Shown in pieces: positions 1 to 6,536 of a DNA stretch of 7,785 nucleotides; position 1 is the stretch's first letter; every line of letters starts with the position of its first letter. The stretch lies in the NCBI GenBank assembly GCA_013003515.1, contig JABDIW010000060.1, forward strand, positions 1 through 7,785, read 5' to 3'. This DNA comes from Acidimicrobiia bacterium. Its GTDB lineage: Bacteria; Actinomycetota; Acidimicrobiia; Spongiisociales; UBA5794. A model generated the notes under the pieces. It did no database searches and was not told the DNA's origin. It worked only from the letters and a program-made list of their open reading frames with translations. The position numbers and the translations under genes were made by a program.

Positions 1-552
1 GTGGTCGGGCCGAACGGGTCGGGCAAGTCGACGCTGCTGCGGATTCTGGCCACGCTCGTCAAGCCGACCGTCGGCGACGCGACTGTGCTCGGCGTCGAAG
101 TCGGCTCGGATGGGATCCGCGCGACCCGCCATCGTCTTGCACTCCTCGGTCACCACTCGGCTTTGTGGGGCGAGTTGACCCTGCTGGAGAACCTCACCTT
201 CGTAGCCCGGATGTCAGGGGTTGGGACGGACCGGGTCGAGGAGATCCTGAAGCTCGTCGGGCTCGGTGGTTCGATGGGTCGTCGCGCCGATCATTCGTCC
301 CACGGCATGCAGCGTCGGATCGAGTTCGCCCGCACGCTGCTGACCCGGCCCGACCTCCTCCTCCTGGATGAGGCCCACGCAGGCCTGGACAAAGCGGCGC
401 AGGCCCTCGTCGAGTTGGCGGTTTCCGATGTTCGCAACAGGGCCGGTGGTGTCGTCCTCGTGTCGCACGAACCCGACAGGATGCTGCCTCTGGTCGACAC
501 GACATATGAACTCGTCAATGGGACGCTGGTTCGAGAGGGGACCCCGGAGTGA
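1..552 (+). CDS. ccmA: Heme exporter ATP-binding protein CcmA (5' end outside window)
   Basis: This is the ATPase subunit of the CcmAB transporter, which works with CcmC/CcmD to release heme-loaded CcmE on the outer face of the membrane. The visible 183 residues start directly at the Walker A loop GPNGSGKST (3-11), so roughly 30 N-terminal residues lie upstream and the first GTG is probably an internal valine. Next come a Q-loop region reading GHHSALWGELTLLENL (50-65), a signature helix SSHGMQRR (99-106), Walker B LLLLDEA (119-125), a D-loop AGLD (127-130) and an H-loop VSHE (154-157). The segment ELT-LLENL and the position directly before ccmB support CcmA rather than a generic ABC ATPase. 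The Q-loop glutamine of E. coli CcmA (GHQ) is histidine here, and the signature is the SxGM type rather than LSxGQ. The stop overlaps the ccmB start by four bases. Confidence 0.93.
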   Translation: MVGPNGSGKSTLLRILATLVKPTVGDATVLGVEVGSDGIRATRHRLALLGHHSALWGELTLLENLTFVARMSGVGTDRVEEILKLVGLGGSMGRRADHSSHGMQRRIEFARTLLTRPDLLLLDEAHAGLDKAAQALVELAVSDVRNRAGGVVLVSHEPDRMLPLVDTTYELVNGTLVREGTPE

Positions 553-1229
553 AACGACCGGGCTTCTGGTACCAGGCACGCGAGATCGCCCGTAAGGATC
601 TGATCGTCGAGGGCAGGGCTGGAGAAGCGCTCTACATCACCGTCCCCTTCGGGGCTGTGGCCCTGATGCTCATCCCGCTGGCGGTAGGGACAGACAAACC
701 CCTGCTGGCCACCATCGGGCCCGGTATGTATCTGGCCGTGTCCTTGCTCTTTGGGATGCTCGTGGCTTTCCGACAGACGGCCACCGATGATGCTTCACAG
801 CGCGAGTTGCTGGCCCTGCTCGGTACCGACCCGGCTGCCAAGTTCGTCGGCCGGGCCGCCACCAGCCTGCTGCTCATGCTCGTGTTTTCAGCCGTCCTCG
901 TCCCGGTCACGATCCTGCTGTACAACCCCGGGCGCATCGAGGGGTGGCCATGGCTGATCCTGGTCATAGGGTTGTTGGCTTCGGGCCTGGCGATGGTTGG
1001 GACGCTGGCGGGGTCCGTGACTGCGGGTCTCAAGACGCGGAGCACGTTGACGCCGTTGCTGGTGGCGCCGCTCGCGATGCCGATGCTGCTCGCCGCTGGT
1101 CAGGTCCTCGAGGCACTACGCGACGGGTCGAGTATCCTCGCCTGGATCGTGCTTCTCATAACCACCAACCTGGCAATGGCAGCCATCGGAGTCGCAACGG
1201 CCGAGGCGCTGGAGGAATCGTCGTCATGA
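549..1229 (+). CDS. ccmB: Heme exporter membrane protein CcmB
   Basis: This is the permease subunit of the CcmAB transporter of cytochrome c System I. The 226-residue product has the usual family length. A soluble N-terminus with REIARKDLIVEGR (11-23) is followed by about six hydrophobic segments, near 30-46, 58-73, 102-125, 134-158, 166-184 and 195-217. The charged cytoplasmic loop after the second helix (FRQTATDDASQRELLALLGTD, residues 74-94) corresponds to the conserved CcmB stretch before 'LLLAPVD'. The GxAxVGTLAG segment (146-155) and the PLLVAPLAMPMLLA segment (169-182) also match the family pattern. The start is the GTG of a GTGA overlap with ccmA, preceded by GAGAGGGG at 533-540 with 8-nt spacing. 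Its stop overlaps the ccmC start as ATGA, so expression should be coupled to both neighbours. Confidence 0.92.
   Translation: MKRPGFWYQAREIARKDLIVEGRAGEALYITVPFGAVALMLIPLAVGTDKPLLATIGPGMYLAVSLLFGMLVAFRQTATDDASQRELLALLGTDPAAKFVGRAATSLLLMLVFSAVLVPVTILLYNPGRIEGWPWLILVIGLLASGLAMVGTLAGSVTAGLKTRSTLTPLLVAPLAMPMLLAAGQVLEALRDGSSILAWIVLLITTNLAMAAIGVATAEALEESSS
1211..1216 (+). promoter_or_regulatory. Ribosome binding site fixing the ccmC start
   Basis: GGAGGA lies 9 nt before the ATG at 1226, inside the ccmB 3' end. The ccmC frame is open far upstream (to 944), but that extension overlaps ccmB extensively and has no hydrophobic or family-like sequence. This site together with the ATGA overlap decides for the start at 1226. 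Confidence 0.8.
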
Positions 1230-1957
1230 CGCGTTCCAGACTGGTTCTGCCCGTCCTGGCGTTGGTCGCGTTGGGCGTTGGCTTTGCTGCTGCGGTGGGC
1301 GCGCCACGCGAGGCGACCCAGGGTGAGTTTGCCCGCATCATGTTCGTTCACGTCCCCTCCGCCTGGTTGGCCTTCCTCGCCTTCGGGGTGACGCTTCTCG
1401 GTGGCGTGATGTGGCTGATCCGCAAGAACATGCTGTGGGACCGGATCGCCGCCTCTTCCGCCGAGGTGGGAGTGTTCTTCACCGGCTTGGCCCTGATCAC
1501 CGGGATGATCTGGGGATATCCGGTGTGGGGAACGTTCTGGGATTGGGGTGACGCCCGCATGATGTCGACGGCGGTCATGTTCTTCGTCTACACCGGGTAC
1601 CTGGCGCTACGCAGAAGCGTTCCCGACCCGGAGACACGCGCTCGGCGCTCCGCCGTTCTGGGGATCATCGCGTTTGTCCAGGTCCCGCTCGTCTACTTCT
1701 CTGTGACGATCGTGCGGACGCTGCATCAGGGACTCACGTTCACCGGTCCGGATTCGTCGATCGACGAGGGCTTCGTGGGGCCTCTGCTCATCAACCTGGC
1801 CGCGTTCACCCTGGTGTACGTCGCGTTCACCACCTATCGCACCCGACTTCTCAAGATCGAGGACGATCTCGAAGCGGAGGAGGCCATCGCCGACCTCGAG
1901 CTGGCCGGTCTGGGCATCACCGAACCGCGACTCGGAGGGGCGGCCGTCGATGGATGA
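1226..1957 (+). CDS. ccmC: Heme-handling membrane protein CcmC
   Basis: This integral membrane protein presents heme to CcmE on the outer side of the cytoplasmic membrane. The 243-residue product has about six membrane helices (7-24, 36-64, 80-98, 114-129, 143-163, 184-204) and a charged cytoplasmic tail (205-243). The two family axial histidines are visible: H42 in FVHVPSAW and H167 in RTLHQGLTF. The tryptophan-rich WWD motif lies between them at 101-112 as WGTFWDWGDARM. Compared with the E. coli form WGTWWVWDARL it has one extra residue (G108), and the WW before the TLHQ histidine is replaced by I-V (162-163). CcmF also carries WWD and His residues, but length, helix count and position before ccmD/ccmE identify CcmC. 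Its end overlaps ccmD by 8 nt. Confidence 0.93.
   Translation: MTRSRLVLPVLALVALGVGFAAAVGAPREATQGEFARIMFVHVPSAWLAFLAFGVTLLGGVMWLIRKNMLWDRIAASSAEVGVFFTGLALITGMIWGYPVWGTFWDWGDARMMSTAVMFFVYTGYLALRRSVPDPETRARRSAVLGIIAFVQVPLVYFSVTIVRTLHQGLTFTGPDSSIDEGFVGPLLINLAAFTLVYVAFTTYRTRLLKIEDDLEAEEAIADLELAGLGITEPRLGGAAVDG
1934..1940 (+). promoter_or_regulatory. Ribosome binding site of ccmD
   Basis: GGAGGGG ends 9 nt before the ATG at 1950, within the 3' end of ccmC. It supports translation of the tiny ccmD reading frame. The other nearby ATG at 1954, which overlaps the ccmC stop, closes after four codons. Confidence 0.7.
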
Positions 1958-2063
1958 GGGATGGGTGATCTTCGCCTACGTTGCGGTGTACGGGTTCATG
2001 GCGGCCTACGGTCTGTACCTCGTGGGCAAGGCACGCAGCTTGCGACGGCGGCAGGAGGGTTGA
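1950..2063 (+). CDS. ccmD: Small membrane protein CcmD (37 aa)
   Basis: CcmD is a very small single-span protein that stabilises the CcmABC-CcmE complex and helps release holo-CcmE. Translation from ATG 1950 gives 37 residues: a short acidic start (MDEG), one hydrophobic span rich in tyrosine and small residues (about W5-V25), then a strongly basic tail (GKARSLRRRQEG, 26-37). The pattern of an aromatic N-out helix followed by an Arg/Lys-rich cytoplasmic tail, and the Y-x-x-Y-G-L-Y-L stretch, match CcmD. It fills the space between ccmC and ccmE exactly: it overlaps ccmC by 8 nt, and its stop lies 3 nt before the ccmE start. A good Shine-Dalgarno (1934-1940) precedes it. The family is too short and divergent for sequence alone to be conclusive, so position carries much of the weight. 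Confidence 0.85.
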   Translation: MDEGWVIFAYVAVYGFMAAYGLYLVGKARSLRRRQEG

Positions 2064-2066
2064 TCA

Positions 2067-2489
2067 GTGCCACATAAGTCCTTCCTCATTCCCACCATCG
2101 GGCTCGTCATCTTGGCCCTCGGCTACATCGTCTTCGGTGGTCTCAACGACAACCTCGTCTACTACCTGACACCGGCCGAGGCGGTCGAGCGGCGAGTCGA
2201 TTACGCCGACGGTGACCGCTTCCGTCTCGGTGGTTTCGTCGAGGTCGGTTCGGTCACCGAGACCACCAATGGCGTGGTGTTCACAGTTGTTGACGAAGGC
2301 GTCTCCGTCGACGTCGAGCACACCGGTTCCCCTCCCCAGCTGTTTCGCGACAACATCGGGGTCGTGGTTGAGGGTGCATGGGCCGGTGACGTTTTCGAGA
2401 CCGACACCTTGATCATCAAGCACGACGAGGAATACCGCTCAACCGACGGCGAGGAACCCTACGTACCTCCGGCCGAGTCGGAGGGATAG
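2067..2489 (+). CDS. ccmE: Periplasmic heme chaperone CcmE (His type)
   Basis: CcmE covalently binds heme delivered by CcmC and hands it to the CcmF/H lyase. The 140-residue product has a short basic N-terminus (PHKS), one membrane anchor (about 6-25), then an outward-facing beta-rich domain consistent with the OB fold. YYLTPAEA (32-39) and RLGGFVEVGSV (53-63) match the conserved start of that fold. The heme-binding motif is KHDEEY (118-123), with the ligating H119 and the tyrosine Y123 of HxxxY. It is therefore the classical histidine type and not the cysteine (CxxxY) variant described in some archaea and sulfate reducers. The tail after the motif is short, acidic and proline-rich (124-140). 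The GTG start has AGGAGGG at 2053-2059 with 7-nt spacing. Confidence 0.94.
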   Translation: MPHKSFLIPTIGLVILALGYIVFGGLNDNLVYYLTPAEAVERRVDYADGDRFRLGGFVEVGSVTETTNGVVFTVVDEGVSVDVEHTGSPPQLFRDNIGVVVEGAWAGDVFETDTLIIKHDEEYRSTDGEEPYVPPAESEG

Positions 2490-2495
2490 CGCACC

Positions 2496-4544
2496 GTGGC
2501 GGCGAACATCGGCTTCCTCGCCATCGTCGTGGCGACCCTCTCGTCGGTCTGGCTCATCGTCGAGGGTTACGGGGCGATGCGGAATCCGGAGCCGGGCGGC
2601 TTCCAGCGTCTTCGTGGCCCCGTTCTCGGAATCGTGGGAGGCGCCCTGGTCGCCATGGGCGCCCTCGAACTTGCGATCCTCACCGACGACTTCTCGATCG
2701 AATACGTAGCGAACAACTCGGCGTCGACGACGCCGTTCCTGTTCAAGATCGCATCCGGCTGGGCTGCTCTCGAGGGGAGCATCCTGCTGTGGGCTCTCGT
2801 CCTCGCCGGCTTCGTGTATTCCGTGTACCGCCAGGCTGCGAAGCGCAGCGACGCAGATGGTCTCGGTCTCGGGGCGCTGTTCGTACTCGGCATCGTGTCG
2901 CTGTTCTTCTTCGGTGTGATGTTGACGGTGTCGAACCCGTTCCGGGTCTGCATCGACCCTGCCGTAGTTGGCTGTTTCGAGGCAGCCAATCTCCCGTGGA
3001 GTGGTGCCCTCGCCGCGGCAGAGGGCCGTGGCCCCAACCCGCTGCTCCAGAACCACATCCTCATGGCGGTGCACCCACCGATGCTGTACCTGGGATATGT
3101 GGGCATGGTGGTTCCGTTCGCATTCGCCATGTCGGCGTTGCTGCGGGGTGAGAGCGGCTCTACCTGGCTGAAACGGACCAGGGTGTGGACGCTGGTCGCC
3201 TGGGGCTTCCTCACCGTCGGAATCGTTCTGGGCGGCCTCTGGTCCTACGAGGTGCTCGGCTGGGGCGGCTACTGGGCGTGGGACCCGGTGGAGAACGCGT
3301 CGTTCATCCCGTGGCTCACGGCCACTGCCTTTCTCCATTCTTCGGTGGTCCAGGAGCGAAGGGGGATGCTCCAGGCATGGAACTTCGTCCTGATCATCGC
3401 CACGTTCGCTCTGACCATCCTCGGGACCTTCCTCACGCGGTCAGGTGTGATCGTCTCCGTTCACAGTTTCACTCAGTCGGCGATCGGCCCGGTGCTGTTG
3501 TGGTTCCTGATGCTGGTGCTGGTCGCCTCGTTCGGGTTGTTCGCAGCGCGCATCCACCTCGTCGCCTCGTCACCACGCCTCGATTCGATGGCGAGTCGCG
3601 AGGGCGTGTTCCTGTTCAACAACCTGCTCTTGACCGTCTTCGCCGTCATGGTGACTGTCGGGACGTTGTACCCGATGTTCACCGAAGCGGTCACGGGGGA
3701 TCAGGTCGGAGTGGGACGGCCGTTCTTCGATCGGATGGCGATCCCGCTGTCCTTCGGCCTCTTGCTGGCTATGGGATTGGGCCCAATCACGCCATACCGG
3801 GCGGCGAAGGGATCTGTCGTATGGCAGCGCATTCGCATGCCGCTCCAGGTGGCGCTGGCTGCCACCGCCCTGGCTGTCGTCCTCGGGTACCGCAACCGTT
3901 TTCTCTTGATCGGAACCTTGCTCGCCGTCTTCGTGATGGGCACGATCGTTCGCAACCTGTGGACGTCGGCTCGGAAGGCCGCCGGTGGGTGGGAGATCTC
4001 GATTCCCCGCGCCGCGCTGCGAGTGATGCGGAACGACACGGGCTACTGGGGCGGCCAGATCTCTCACTTCGGCATCGCCTTGCTCGCTCTGGGAATCGCA
4101 ATCTCGGCGAACCTCAGTGTCGAGGCCGAGGTCGTTCTCGTCCCTGGGGGAACGGCCACCGTCGCCGGGTATGACCTCACCTACGTCGAGGCCTTCAGCC
4201 GTGAGGAACCTCATCGATTCGTCGTCGGCGCCGAGATCGAGATCAGCAGGAATGGGCGGGTCCTGGGTACCGAGGAGCCGCGCCTCAACAGGTACGGCAC
4301 GTCGCAGCAGTCCATCGCCACTCCCTCGGTGGACGAGTCGCTCACCGGCGACCTCTATCTGTCGCTCAAGAGCATCAATCCGGAGCGGATCACTCTCGGC
4401 GTCTGGTGGTTCCCCTTCATCTGGCTCATCTGGGTCGGCGGGCTCATGGCGGGCGCCGCCGTGCTGTGGTCACGCCTGGTGCGCAAACCCAAGCCGTTGA
4501 AAGAGCGGGTCCCGGTGAGTCAGGGCGCGGACGATGGCGGGTGA
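2496..4544 (+). CDS. ccmF: Heme lyase CcmF
   Basis: CcmF receives heme from holo-CcmE and, with CcmH/CcmI, ligates it to CXXCH cysteines of apocytochromes. The 682-residue product has the usual full length with about 14-15 hydrophobic spans and one large outward loop (about 540-632) before the last helix (about 634-658). The WWD motif is WGGYWAWDPVEN (256-267). All four functionally important histidines of E. coli CcmF can be matched by context: H193 (AVHPPMLYLGY), H281 (FLHSSVVQERRG), H323 (SVHSFTQ) and H524 (ISHFGIALL). LGTFLTRSG (309-317) is also typical. The gene is unsplit, unlike in plants. It starts with GTG, 6 nt after ccmE, with GGAGGGA (2480-2486) overlapping the ccmE stop. Its 3' end overlaps ccmH by 11 nt. 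Confidence 0.96.
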   Translation: MAANIGFLAIVVATLSSVWLIVEGYGAMRNPEPGGFQRLRGPVLGIVGGALVAMGALELAILTDDFSIEYVANNSASTTPFLFKIASGWAALEGSILLWALVLAGFVYSVYRQAAKRSDADGLGLGALFVLGIVSLFFFGVMLTVSNPFRVCIDPAVVGCFEAANLPWSGALAAAEGRGPNPLLQNHILMAVHPPMLYLGYVGMVVPFAFAMSALLRGESGSTWLKRTRVWTLVAWGFLTVGIVLGGLWSYEVLGWGGYWAWDPVENASFIPWLTATAFLHSSVVQERRGMLQAWNFVLIIATFALTILGTFLTRSGVIVSVHSFTQSAIGPVLLWFLMLVLVASFGLFAARIHLVASSPRLDSMASREGVFLFNNLLLTVFAVMVTVGTLYPMFTEAVTGDQVGVGRPFFDRMAIPLSFGLLLAMGLGPITPYRAAKGSVVWQRIRMPLQVALAATALAVVLGYRNRFLLIGTLLAVFVMGTIVRNLWTSARKAAGGWEISIPRAALRVMRNDTGYWGGQISHFGIALLALGIAISANLSVEAEVVLVPGGTATVAGYDLTYVEAFSREEPHRFVVGAEIEISRNGRVLGTEEPRLNRYGTSQQSIATPSVDESLTGDLYLSLKSINPERITLGVWWFPFIWLIWVGGLMAGAAVLWSRLVRKPKPLKERVPVSQGADDGG

Positions 4545-4950
4545 CATCCGTCGCACCGCCACCTGGGCGATAACCGGCGTCCTCGCCATCGTGATCCTGG
4601 TCGGGTTCGTCCAGGGAGACCCGGAACCAGAGGACCGTGTCGCCCGGTTGGGTTCCGCGATCAAGTGCCCGGTGTGCCAGGGCGAAGCGATCATCGACTC
4701 ACCCTCTCCCACCGCAGAGGCGATGATGGACGTTCTCGAGGAGAAGGTCGCCGCCGGCGAGACCGACGGTCAGATCGTGGACTACTTCACCGCGCGGTTT
4801 GGTGACGGCATCTACCTCGATCCACCCTTCGCAGGTCGGACACTGCTGGTGTGGCTGATCCCGATGGCGGCAGTCGTTGGTGGCTTCTGGATGATCCTGT
4901 CTCGTAGGCGCGTTGCCGTCGACGAGCCCGCAGAGGCCGAGCCCTCGTGA
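4534..4950 (+). CDS. ccmH: Apocytochrome thiol-reductase subunit CcmH (CcmL/CycL type)
   Basis: CcmH works with CcmG to keep the CXXCH thiols of the apocytochrome reduced and sits in the lyase complex with CcmF and CcmI. The 138-residue product has an N-terminal membrane segment (about 11-27), the redox motif KCPVCQGEAIIDS (44-56) with cysteines C45 and C48, and the small three-helix domain with GETDGQIVDYFTARFGDGIYLDPP (75-98, equivalent to the family's 'I...RYGdFVLy.PP'). A second membrane helix (about 103-122) and a short Arg-rich then acidic tail follow. It is the short form, with the CcmI part encoded separately downstream, unlike the fused E. coli CcmH. The start lies inside the ccmF 3' end, with only a weak Shine-Dalgarno, so translation is probably coupled. 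The stop overlaps the next start as GTGA. Confidence 0.94.
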   Translation: MAGDIRRTATWAITGVLAIVILVGFVQGDPEPEDRVARLGSAIKCPVCQGEAIIDSPSPTAEAMMDVLEEKVAAGETDGQIVDYFTARFGDGIYLDPPFAGRTLLVWLIPMAAVVGGFWMILSRRRVAVDEPAEAEPS

Positions 4951-5777
4951 CATCGGAGCGGAAGCGTCTCGTCGAGCGCCGCGATCTCGTCACGCGGGAT
5001 CTCGAGGAGCTGGCGGAACAGCAAGACCTGGGCGAAGTCGACCCCGATACCGCTGCCCGTCTCCGCGCCGCCTACAAGACCGAGCTCGACTCCCTGGAGG
5101 CGTCGTTGGCCGACTTCCCCGAGGAGCCCGACGAACGACCCGCGACGCCACCGCCCGACGAAGCGCCGGCACCGACGCCGGCGACGCCAGCCCGTCCCGT
5201 GAGCCAGATCGTGAAGGTGTCTCTGGTGATAGTCGTGGTGCTCACCGGAGCGATCTTCCTGGCAGCGCGCGGTGACGGGTCGGGTGACCAAACCACCGTG
5301 CAGTCGGCGCCTGGCGAGTCGCCCGGTGAGTTGACCGTCGACCCGAACGCCGTGAGCAGCGAGCAGCTCGAGGCCATCGTTGCGGCCAACCCCGACATCG
5401 TCGGTATGCGCATGGCACTCGCCGACCGCTACTTCGAGGATGAGGACTACGGATCGGCACTCGATCACTATCTCTACATCGCCGAGAATGCCGGGGAGGC
5501 CGTCGACGAGGCACAGGCCCTGGCTCGTATCGGCTGGATGGCGTACCGAACCGGTCTCCACATTGAGGCCGACGAGTACGTCAGGACCAGCCTCGAGCTG
5601 GACCCAAGCAACGCCGAGGCAGCGCTGTACCGGGGATTCATCACCATGTATGGCCTGGAGGACGTGGAGGCCGCCATCCCCCAGCTCGAGGATGCCCTCG
5701 AGCTGCCCAACCTCTCCGTGAACGTCGTCGCCCAGATCAACGACGCGCTCGAAGAAGCCCGAGGTCGGACACCGTGA
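4947..5777 (+). CDS. ccmI: CcmI/CycH-like TPR apocytochrome chaperone
   Basis: CcmI proteins bind apocytochrome c and bring it to the CcmF/H lyase. The 276-residue product starts with a charged, likely coiled-coil segment (2-57). Its RRDLVTRDLEEL (11-22), GEVDPDTAARLR (29-40) and following helix match the CcmI pattern 'RELE.D.A.G.ISEEEY..LR.EL'. A proline/alanine-rich linker (60-84), one membrane span (about 89-107) and an outward domain with TPR-like helices (about 137-272) follow; repeat-type features include ALADRYFEDEDYGSALDHY (157-175), a YVRTSLELDPSNAEAALYRG segment and the terminal helices. Proteobacterial CcmI has an extra N-terminal membrane helix before the coiled coil, which is absent here. 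GTG 4947 overlaps the ccmH stop, with AGAGG (4932-4936) upstream. The family call rests on the coiled-coil motif, the TPRs and operon position. Confidence 0.82.
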   Translation: MTSERKRLVERRDLVTRDLEELAEQQDLGEVDPDTAARLRAAYKTELDSLEASLADFPEEPDERPATPPPDEAPAPTPATPARPVSQIVKVSLVIVVVLTGAIFLAARGDGSGDQTTVQSAPGESPGELTVDPNAVSSEQLEAIVAANPDIVGMRMALADRYFEDEDYGSALDHYLYIAENAGEAVDEAQALARIGWMAYRTGLHIEADEYVRTSLELDPSNAEAALYRGFITMYGLEDVEAAIPQLEDALELPNLSVNVVAQINDALEEARGRTP

Positions 5778-6400
5778 CCGAGACGACCGACGTCACCGAC
5801 CCCGCCGATATCCCATCGGAGCCGTCCTCCGGTGGTCGGCGCAGTGGTGTTTCACGGCGCTGGCTCGCCATCGCGGGGATCCTGGTTGTGGTCGGACTCA
5901 TGGCCTACGTGTTCAATGGCCGGTTCGGCCAAGACCCGCGCCTTGTCGACTCCCCGTTGATTGGCCAGGCCTTCCCCGAGATGACGCTCGACTACCTGGA
6001 AGAAGAGGGCTCACTCGACTTCGACGACCTGCGGGGCGAGATCCTCGTCGTGAACCTTTGGGCGTCGTGGTGTTTTCCGTGTCGCGCAGAGCACCCGGTG
6101 TTGACTGCGGCTTCCGAGGTCTACCAGGACCGCGGAGTCCACTTCATCGGGATCGTCTATCAGGATCGCGAGTCGGCGGCGATCGGGTTCCTCGATCAGT
6201 TCGGACGTGGCGTCAACTACAGCTACGTGATGGACCCCGACTCACGGGCCACCGTCGAACTCGGAGTCTTCGGGATTCCCGAGACCTACTTCGTCGATCG
6301 CGAGGGGATCATTCGCGGCAAGGTGCAAGGCGAGGTCAGCCCCTCGCTTCTGCTCGCGACCATCGACGATCTCATCGCCGGTCGGGAACCCGAGTTGTAG
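5774..6400 (+). CDS. ccmG: Membrane-anchored thioredoxin CcmG/DsbE
   Basis: This thiol-disulfide oxidoreductase reduces CcmH and/or apocytochrome CXXCH cysteines on the outer side of the membrane. The 208-residue product has an unusually long hydrophilic N-terminus of about 28 residues (acidic, then SRR), one membrane anchor (about 30-47) and a thioredoxin domain. SPLIGQAFPEM (60-70) is the family entry motif, and NLWASWCFPCRAEHPVL (94-110) carries the active site C100-F-P-C103. GVFGIPETYFVDREG (164-178) contains the cis-proline P169 and the GVxGxPETF-type signature of CcmG/DsbE/ResA. ResA of System II is a close relative, but the Ccm neighbours favour CcmG. The GTG start overlaps the ccmI stop (GTGA), with GAGGT at 5761-5765. 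It lies last in the operon, not between ccmF and ccmH as is common in proteobacteria. Confidence 0.92.
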   Translation: MTETTDVTDPADIPSEPSSGGRRSGVSRRWLAIAGILVVVGLMAYVFNGRFGQDPRLVDSPLIGQAFPEMTLDYLEEEGSLDFDDLRGEILVVNLWASWCFPCRAEHPVLTAASEVYQDRGVHFIGIVYQDRESAAIGFLDQFGRGVNYSYVMDPDSRATVELGVFGIPETYFVDREGIIRGKVQGEVSPSLLLATIDDLIAGREPEL

Positions 6401-6447
6401 GGAGAGAGAGCCGTTCGAGCCGGGTGTGGCCTGTTGGACCCACTTGG

Positions 6448-6458
6448 CGAGAATCTCG
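6448..6458. other. Short palindrome in the ccmG-cytochrome gap
   Basis: The 11-nt sequence CGAGAATCTCG is a perfect dyad (5 bp around one central base) lying about 80 nt before the cytochrome start. A weak hairpin, GGGTC-TTTT-GGCCC (6467-6480, one T-G wobble), follows directly. The gap from 6401 to 6536 contains no clear -35/-10 pair. The dyad could be an operator or chance; nothing else supports a function. Confidence 0.25.
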
Positions 6459-6525
6459 TCGGAATAGGGTCTTTTGGCCCATGCGCCGTTGGTGGCAATC
6501 ACTCAGAATGTGACTAGTCGCAGAT

Positions 6526-6530
6526 GGAGG
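6526..6530 (+). promoter_or_regulatory. Ribosome binding site fixing the cytochrome start
   Basis: GGAGG stands 6 nt before the ATG at 6537. The reading frame is open to an upstream ATG at 6474, but starting there would put 21 mostly polar residues before the lipoprotein signal peptide. The site at 6526 followed by ATG 6537 gives a normal signal peptide. Confidence 0.85.
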
Positions 6531-6536
6531 CATGAG

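Noticed and set aside
944..1225. N-terminal extension of ccmC upstream of 1226
   Set aside because: The extension overlaps ccmB, is polar and low-complexity, and CcmC proteins start just before the first membrane helix. A good ribosome site and the ATGA overlap support 1226.
2439..3338. Long antisense open frame (about 299 codons) over ccmF
   Set aside because: It runs opposite a clear full-length ccmF and its translation is low-complexity, rich in Arg, His and Glu with no domain or hydrophobic pattern, as expected for the complementary strand of high-GC coding DNA.
3185..4174. Plus-strand frame of about 329 codons inside ccmF
   Set aside because: It is Arg/Gly/Pro-rich without any family feature, and the alternative frame encodes the WWD motif and conserved histidines of CcmF.
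3570..4214. Second antisense open frame over ccmF
   Set aside because: It shows the same composition bias and no recognisable motif, and it is fully covered by well-supported ccmF sequence.
4812..5561. Antisense open frame of about 249 codons over ccmH/ccmI
   Set aside because: It is a composition-driven shadow of the ccmI coding strand. The plus strand encodes the coiled coil, membrane span and TPR helices.
6474..6536. Upstream ATG for the cytochrome gene
   Set aside because: It would add 21 residues before the signal peptide and has no good ribosome site, whereas ATG 6537 has GGAGG at 6-nt spacing.
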